Source: Deltaproteobacteria bacterium (GTDB lineage Bacteria > Myxococcota_A > Polyangia > Polyangiales > Houyiibacteriaceae). From it: DNA of 7,907 bases. Below the pieces are notes generated by a model. The model was not told the origin of the DNA and did not search any database. It saw only the letters and a list, made by a program, of their open reading frames with translations. The stretch lies in assembly GCA_027295555.1 (NCBI GenBank), contig JAPUKT010000062.1, positions 1 through 7,907 of the forward strand, written 5' to 3'. The translations under genes and the position numbers were made by a program. The stretch's first letter is position 1, and each line of letters opens with the position of its first letter. Shown piece by piece: positions 5,631 to 7,907 of the stretch.

Positions 5631-7718
5631 GTGGATATAGACAAACTGATTTATGCAGCCCCTGCAGCGGGCGTGCTTGCTCTCCTTTTCGCCTGGACGA
5701 AGGCACGATGGGTTTCCAAGCAGAGCCCGGGCGAAGCGAACATGGTCGAGATCGCCGGGCAGATTCAGGAAGGCGCGCTGGCTTTCCTCCGTGCTGAGTA
5801 TCGAGTTCTGACGGTCTTCGTGTTCGTCGTCGCCTCGATTCTCGCACTGGCGTACTTCGGCGACGCATCGCGGGGTTGGCAAATTGCGGGAGCCTTCGTC
5901 GCGGGCGCCACTTCCTCCGCGGTCGCCGGCTGGGCCGGGATGAGAGTCGCCACGAACGCCAACGTGCGCACCACTGCGGCGGCTCGTGAGGGCTTGGCCC
6001 CTGCGTTGGCTGTCGCCTTCAACGGCGGCACGGTGATGGGCATGACCGTCGTCGGCCTCGCTACGCTGGGCCTCGGCGGGCTCTACATCCTCTTCAACGA
6101 CGTCCTCGGCTGGGAGCTGATTCGAACGGTCAACGTGATCACCGGCTTCTCGATGGGCGCATCGTCGATCGCGCTCTTCGCTCGCGTGGGCGGGGGCATC
6201 TACACGAAGGCAGCGGATGTCGGCGCCGACCTCGTCGGCAAGGTCGAGTCGGGTCTTCCCGAGGACGATCCGCGTAACCCAGCCGTCATCGCGGATAACG
6301 TCGGTGACAACGTCGGCGACGTGGCTGGCATGGGAGCGGACCTCTTCGAGTCGTTCGTTGGCGCCATCATCGGCGGGATGGTGTTGGCGCTTGGCTTCAA
6401 CGTCGTTTCAGAAGGCACATCGGTCGGCCCGGTGATCATGCCGCTCGTGATCGCGGGCGCGGGTATCATCTGCTCCATCGTTGGCACGTTTTTCGTGCGC
6501 ATGAAGGAGGGTGCCGATCCCCAGCACGCGCTCGATAGGGGGGCTTTTGGTGCCGCCGGCGTGATGGCTCTCGCGACCTTCGGGATCGCCAAGTACATGT
6601 GGCCGGCCGAGGGTGCGCTCAACCAGCAGGGGCAGCTCGTGACGTGGACGGACGTCGGCTGGGCGACCGTGGCTGGCCTGCTGGCCGGTGTCGCGGTGGG
6701 TCTCATCACCTCGTACTACACCTCGATGGGCAAGCCCCCGGTCGATAACATTGCGGAGCAGAGCAAGACCGGCACCGCGACCAACATCATCGCGGGTCTC
6801 GCGGTGGGCATGCAGTCCACCGCGTTGCCGATCCTCGTCATCGCCTTTGCCGTGGTGGCCGCGGCCGAGGTGGCCGGCCTCTACGGCGTGGCCATCGCTG
6901 CGCTCGGTATGCTTTCCACGACCGGCATTCAGCTTGCGGTCGACGCGTACGGCCCAATCGCCGACAACGCGGGTGGCATCGCGCAGATGAGCGGCCAGGA
7001 CCCGCAGGTTCGCGAACGCACCGACAAGCTCGATGCTGTTGGTAACACCACCGCGGCCATCGGTAAGGGCTTCGCGATCGGTTCCGCCGCCATGACCGCT
7101 CTCGCTCTGTTCGCTGCGTTCGCGCAGACCGCCGGGATTACCGGCATCAACATTTCGAAGCCGTTGGTCATGGCTGGCCTGTTCCTCGGCGGCATGCTTC
7201 CGTTCCTCTTCTCCTCGATGGCGATGAAGGCCGTGGGTGAGGCCGCGATGGAGATGATCGAAGAGGTTCGCCGGCAGTTCCGCGAGATTCCGGGTCTGCT
7301 CGAAGGCAAAGCCAAGCCCGATACCGCGCGTTGTGTGAAGATCTCCACTGAAGCTTCGCTCAAGCGCATGATCGCGCCGGGCGCGCTCGCAATCCTCACG
7401 CCGGTCATTGTCGGCTTCGTGATGGGCCCCGAGCCGCTTGGTGGCATGCTCGCGGGCGTCACCGTGTCGGGCGTTCTCATGGCTCTCTTCATGGCGAACG
7501 CCGGCGGGGCTTGGGACAACGCCAAGAAGTCCTTCGAGAGCGGCGGCTACAAGATGGCCGATGGCTCGGTTCACCCCAAGGGCAGCGATGCCCACAACGC
7601 GGCAGTCGTGGGCGACACCGTTGGCGATCCCTTCAAAGATACGGCCGGCCCGTCCTTGAACATCCTCGTGAAGCTGATGGCCATCGTGTCGCTCGTGCTT
7701 GCGCCGCTCCTCGTCTAG
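5631..7718 (+). CDS. hppA: Membrane-bound (ion-pumping) pyrophosphatase, K+-dependent type
   Basis: This 695-residue protein, rich in membrane helices (about 16 expected in the family), hydrolyses cytoplasmic pyrophosphate and pumps H+ and/or Na+ across the membrane. The substrate/Mg site is intact: DVGADLVGKVE from D196, DDPRNPA, then DNVGDNVGD (222-230) and AGMGADLFES. C-terminal motifs include GNTTAAIGKG (471-480), DAYGPIADNAGG and the late GDTVGDPFKDTAGPS. A475 and G478 occupy the positions that are Lys and Thr in K+-independent enzymes, so K+ dependence is expected. E240 follows DLF, the position used by Na+-pumping and several bacterial enzymes; plant H+ enzymes have Gly there and the Glu four residues later. 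The GTG start is supported by AGAGG 4 bases upstream and by the normal family N-terminus. No soluble pyrophosphatase gene is nearby. Confidence 0.97.
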   Translation: MDIDKLIYAAPAAGVLALLFAWTKARWVSKQSPGEANMVEIAGQIQEGALAFLRAEYRVLTVFVFVVASILALAYFGDASRGWQIAGAFVAGATSSAVAGWAGMRVATNANVRTTAAAREGLAPALAVAFNGGTVMGMTVVGLATLGLGGLYILFNDVLGWELIRTVNVITGFSMGASSIALFARVGGGIYTKAADVGADLVGKVESGLPEDDPRNPAVIADNVGDNVGDVAGMGADLFESFVGAIIGGMVLALGFNVVSEGTSVGPVIMPLVIAGAGIICSIVGTFFVRMKEGADPQHALDRGAFGAAGVMALATFGIAKYMWPAEGALNQQGQLVTWTDVGWATVAGLLAGVAVGLITSYYTSMGKPPVDNIAEQSKTGTATNIIAGLAVGMQSTALPILVIAFAVVAAAEVAGLYGVAIAALGMLSTTGIQLAVDAYGPIADNAGGIAQMSGQDPQVRERTDKLDAVGNTTAAIGKGFAIGSAAMTALALFAAFAQTAGITGINISKPLVMAGLFLGGMLPFLFSSMAMKAVGEAAMEMIEEVRRQFREIPGLLEGKAKPDTARCVKISTEASLKRMIAPGALAILTPVIVGFVMGPEPLGGMLAGVTVSGVLMALFMANAGGAWDNAKKSFESGGYKMADGSVHPKGSDAHNAAVVGDTVGDPFKDTAGPSLNILVKLMAIVSLVLAPLLV

Positions 7719-7730
7719 GGGCTTTCCCCT
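7717..7730 (+). terminator. Weak hairpin at the hppA 3' end
   Basis: AGGGG (7717-7721) pairs with CCCCT (7726-7730) around CTTT, starting inside the hppA stop codon. No T tract follows, so it may only protect the transcript end. A second arm pair, CTCGTC (7732-7737) with GACGAG (7751-7756), lies just downstream. I see no gene in 7719-7856. Confidence 0.25.
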
Positions 7731-7856
7731 CCTCGTCCTCGTAGACGTCTGACGAGTAGTCACAAGTTCTCGGATCATTTCGATCGCTTACGTGTCTGTG
7801 TCCCAAGGAAGCTGCGATCGGAGCGCTCGCTCATGGGTCCGCGGCCGGCAACAAGC

Positions 7857-7907
7857 TCAGCCTCCCGGCACCTCATCCGTTCGCACGAGCCCGTAGCGCT
7901 TCCAGCC
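7857..7907 (-). CDS. Possible C-terminal end of a gene entering from the right
   Basis: On the minus strand the frame from base 7907 reads 16 codons (GWKRYGLVRTDEVPGG) to TGA at 7859-7857. Thirteen of sixteen third positions are G or C, as in neighbouring genes. This would put the unseen gene tail-to-tail with hppA. The fragment is too short to identify. A plus-strand frame from ATG 7833 also stays open to the edge and is the main alternative. Confidence 0.35.
   Translation of the reverse strand, partial: GWKRYGLVRTDEVPGG

Noticed and set aside
6408..7778. 456-codon minus-strand frame opposite hppA
   Set aside because: It is His/Arg/Glu-rich low-complexity translation opposite a fully conserved membrane pyrophosphatase, so it is a codon-bias shadow.
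7738..7828. Short palindromes downstream of hppA (AGACGTCT, GATC-N5-GATC, GAGCGCTC)
   Set aside because: They are short and of different sequence, without a T tract or repeated spacing; expected by chance in GC-rich DNA.
1..7907. Search for CRISPR repeats, insertion sequences, tRNA or integration sites
   Set aside because: No regularly spaced repeats, transposase motifs, long terminal inverted repeats or tRNA-like cloverleaf were seen; all long frames are accounted for by housekeeping or hypothetical genes.

Overview
The window looks like a core-type chromosomal segment from a high-GC (roughly 60% by eye) Gram-negative bacterium. It most resembles Myxococcota or another former deltaproteobacterial lineage. 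The clues are a soluble Hanks-type Ser/Thr kinase with the HRDVTPQN catalytic loop, a long uncharacterised TPR protein, a small membrane-protein family common in such genomes, and frequent GTG/TTG starts. The taxon is an inference from gene style only. I see no mobile element, CRISPR array, tRNA or rRNA.

Layout. (1) 2-1690, plus strand: a TPR-rich protein whose 5' end lies outside the window. It ends in an uncharacterised C-terminal module and is followed by a possible terminator. (2) 1742-2296, plus strand: a DedA/TVP38-type membrane protein. (3) About 2327-2348: a U-tract hairpin that works in both directions, between the convergent DedA and kinase genes. (4) 3993-2347, minus strand: a compact three-gene unit, bolA/ibaG-like, then monothiol glutaredoxin (grxD, CGFS), then a Ser/Thr protein kinase. 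The junctions are 1 nt apart and a 1-nt TAGTG overlap. A candidate promoter with a perfect TTGACA and an inverted repeat in its spacer lies just upstream. (5) 4540-4076, minus strand: a small multi-TM protein of unknown function. (6) 4578-5507, plus strand: fabD, divergent from it and not accompanied by other fab genes here. (7) 5631-7718, plus strand: hppA, a membrane pyrophosphatase, with its own candidate promoter and a structured leader. (8) 7857-7907, minus strand: possibly the last 16 codons of a gene entering from the right.

Function. BolA and CGFS glutaredoxins are known partners that bind a bridging [2Fe-2S] cluster, so the first two genes of the minus-strand unit form a recognisable Fe-S/redox module. 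The tightly coupled kinase is the unusual part and the best candidate for something not described before. fabD supplies malonyl-ACP for fatty-acid synthesis. HppA couples pyrophosphate hydrolysis to ion pumping. Their residues look canonical, and the open question is HppA ion specificity. Most of the window is ordinary housekeeping DNA, and I do not see convincing evidence of a wholly new system.
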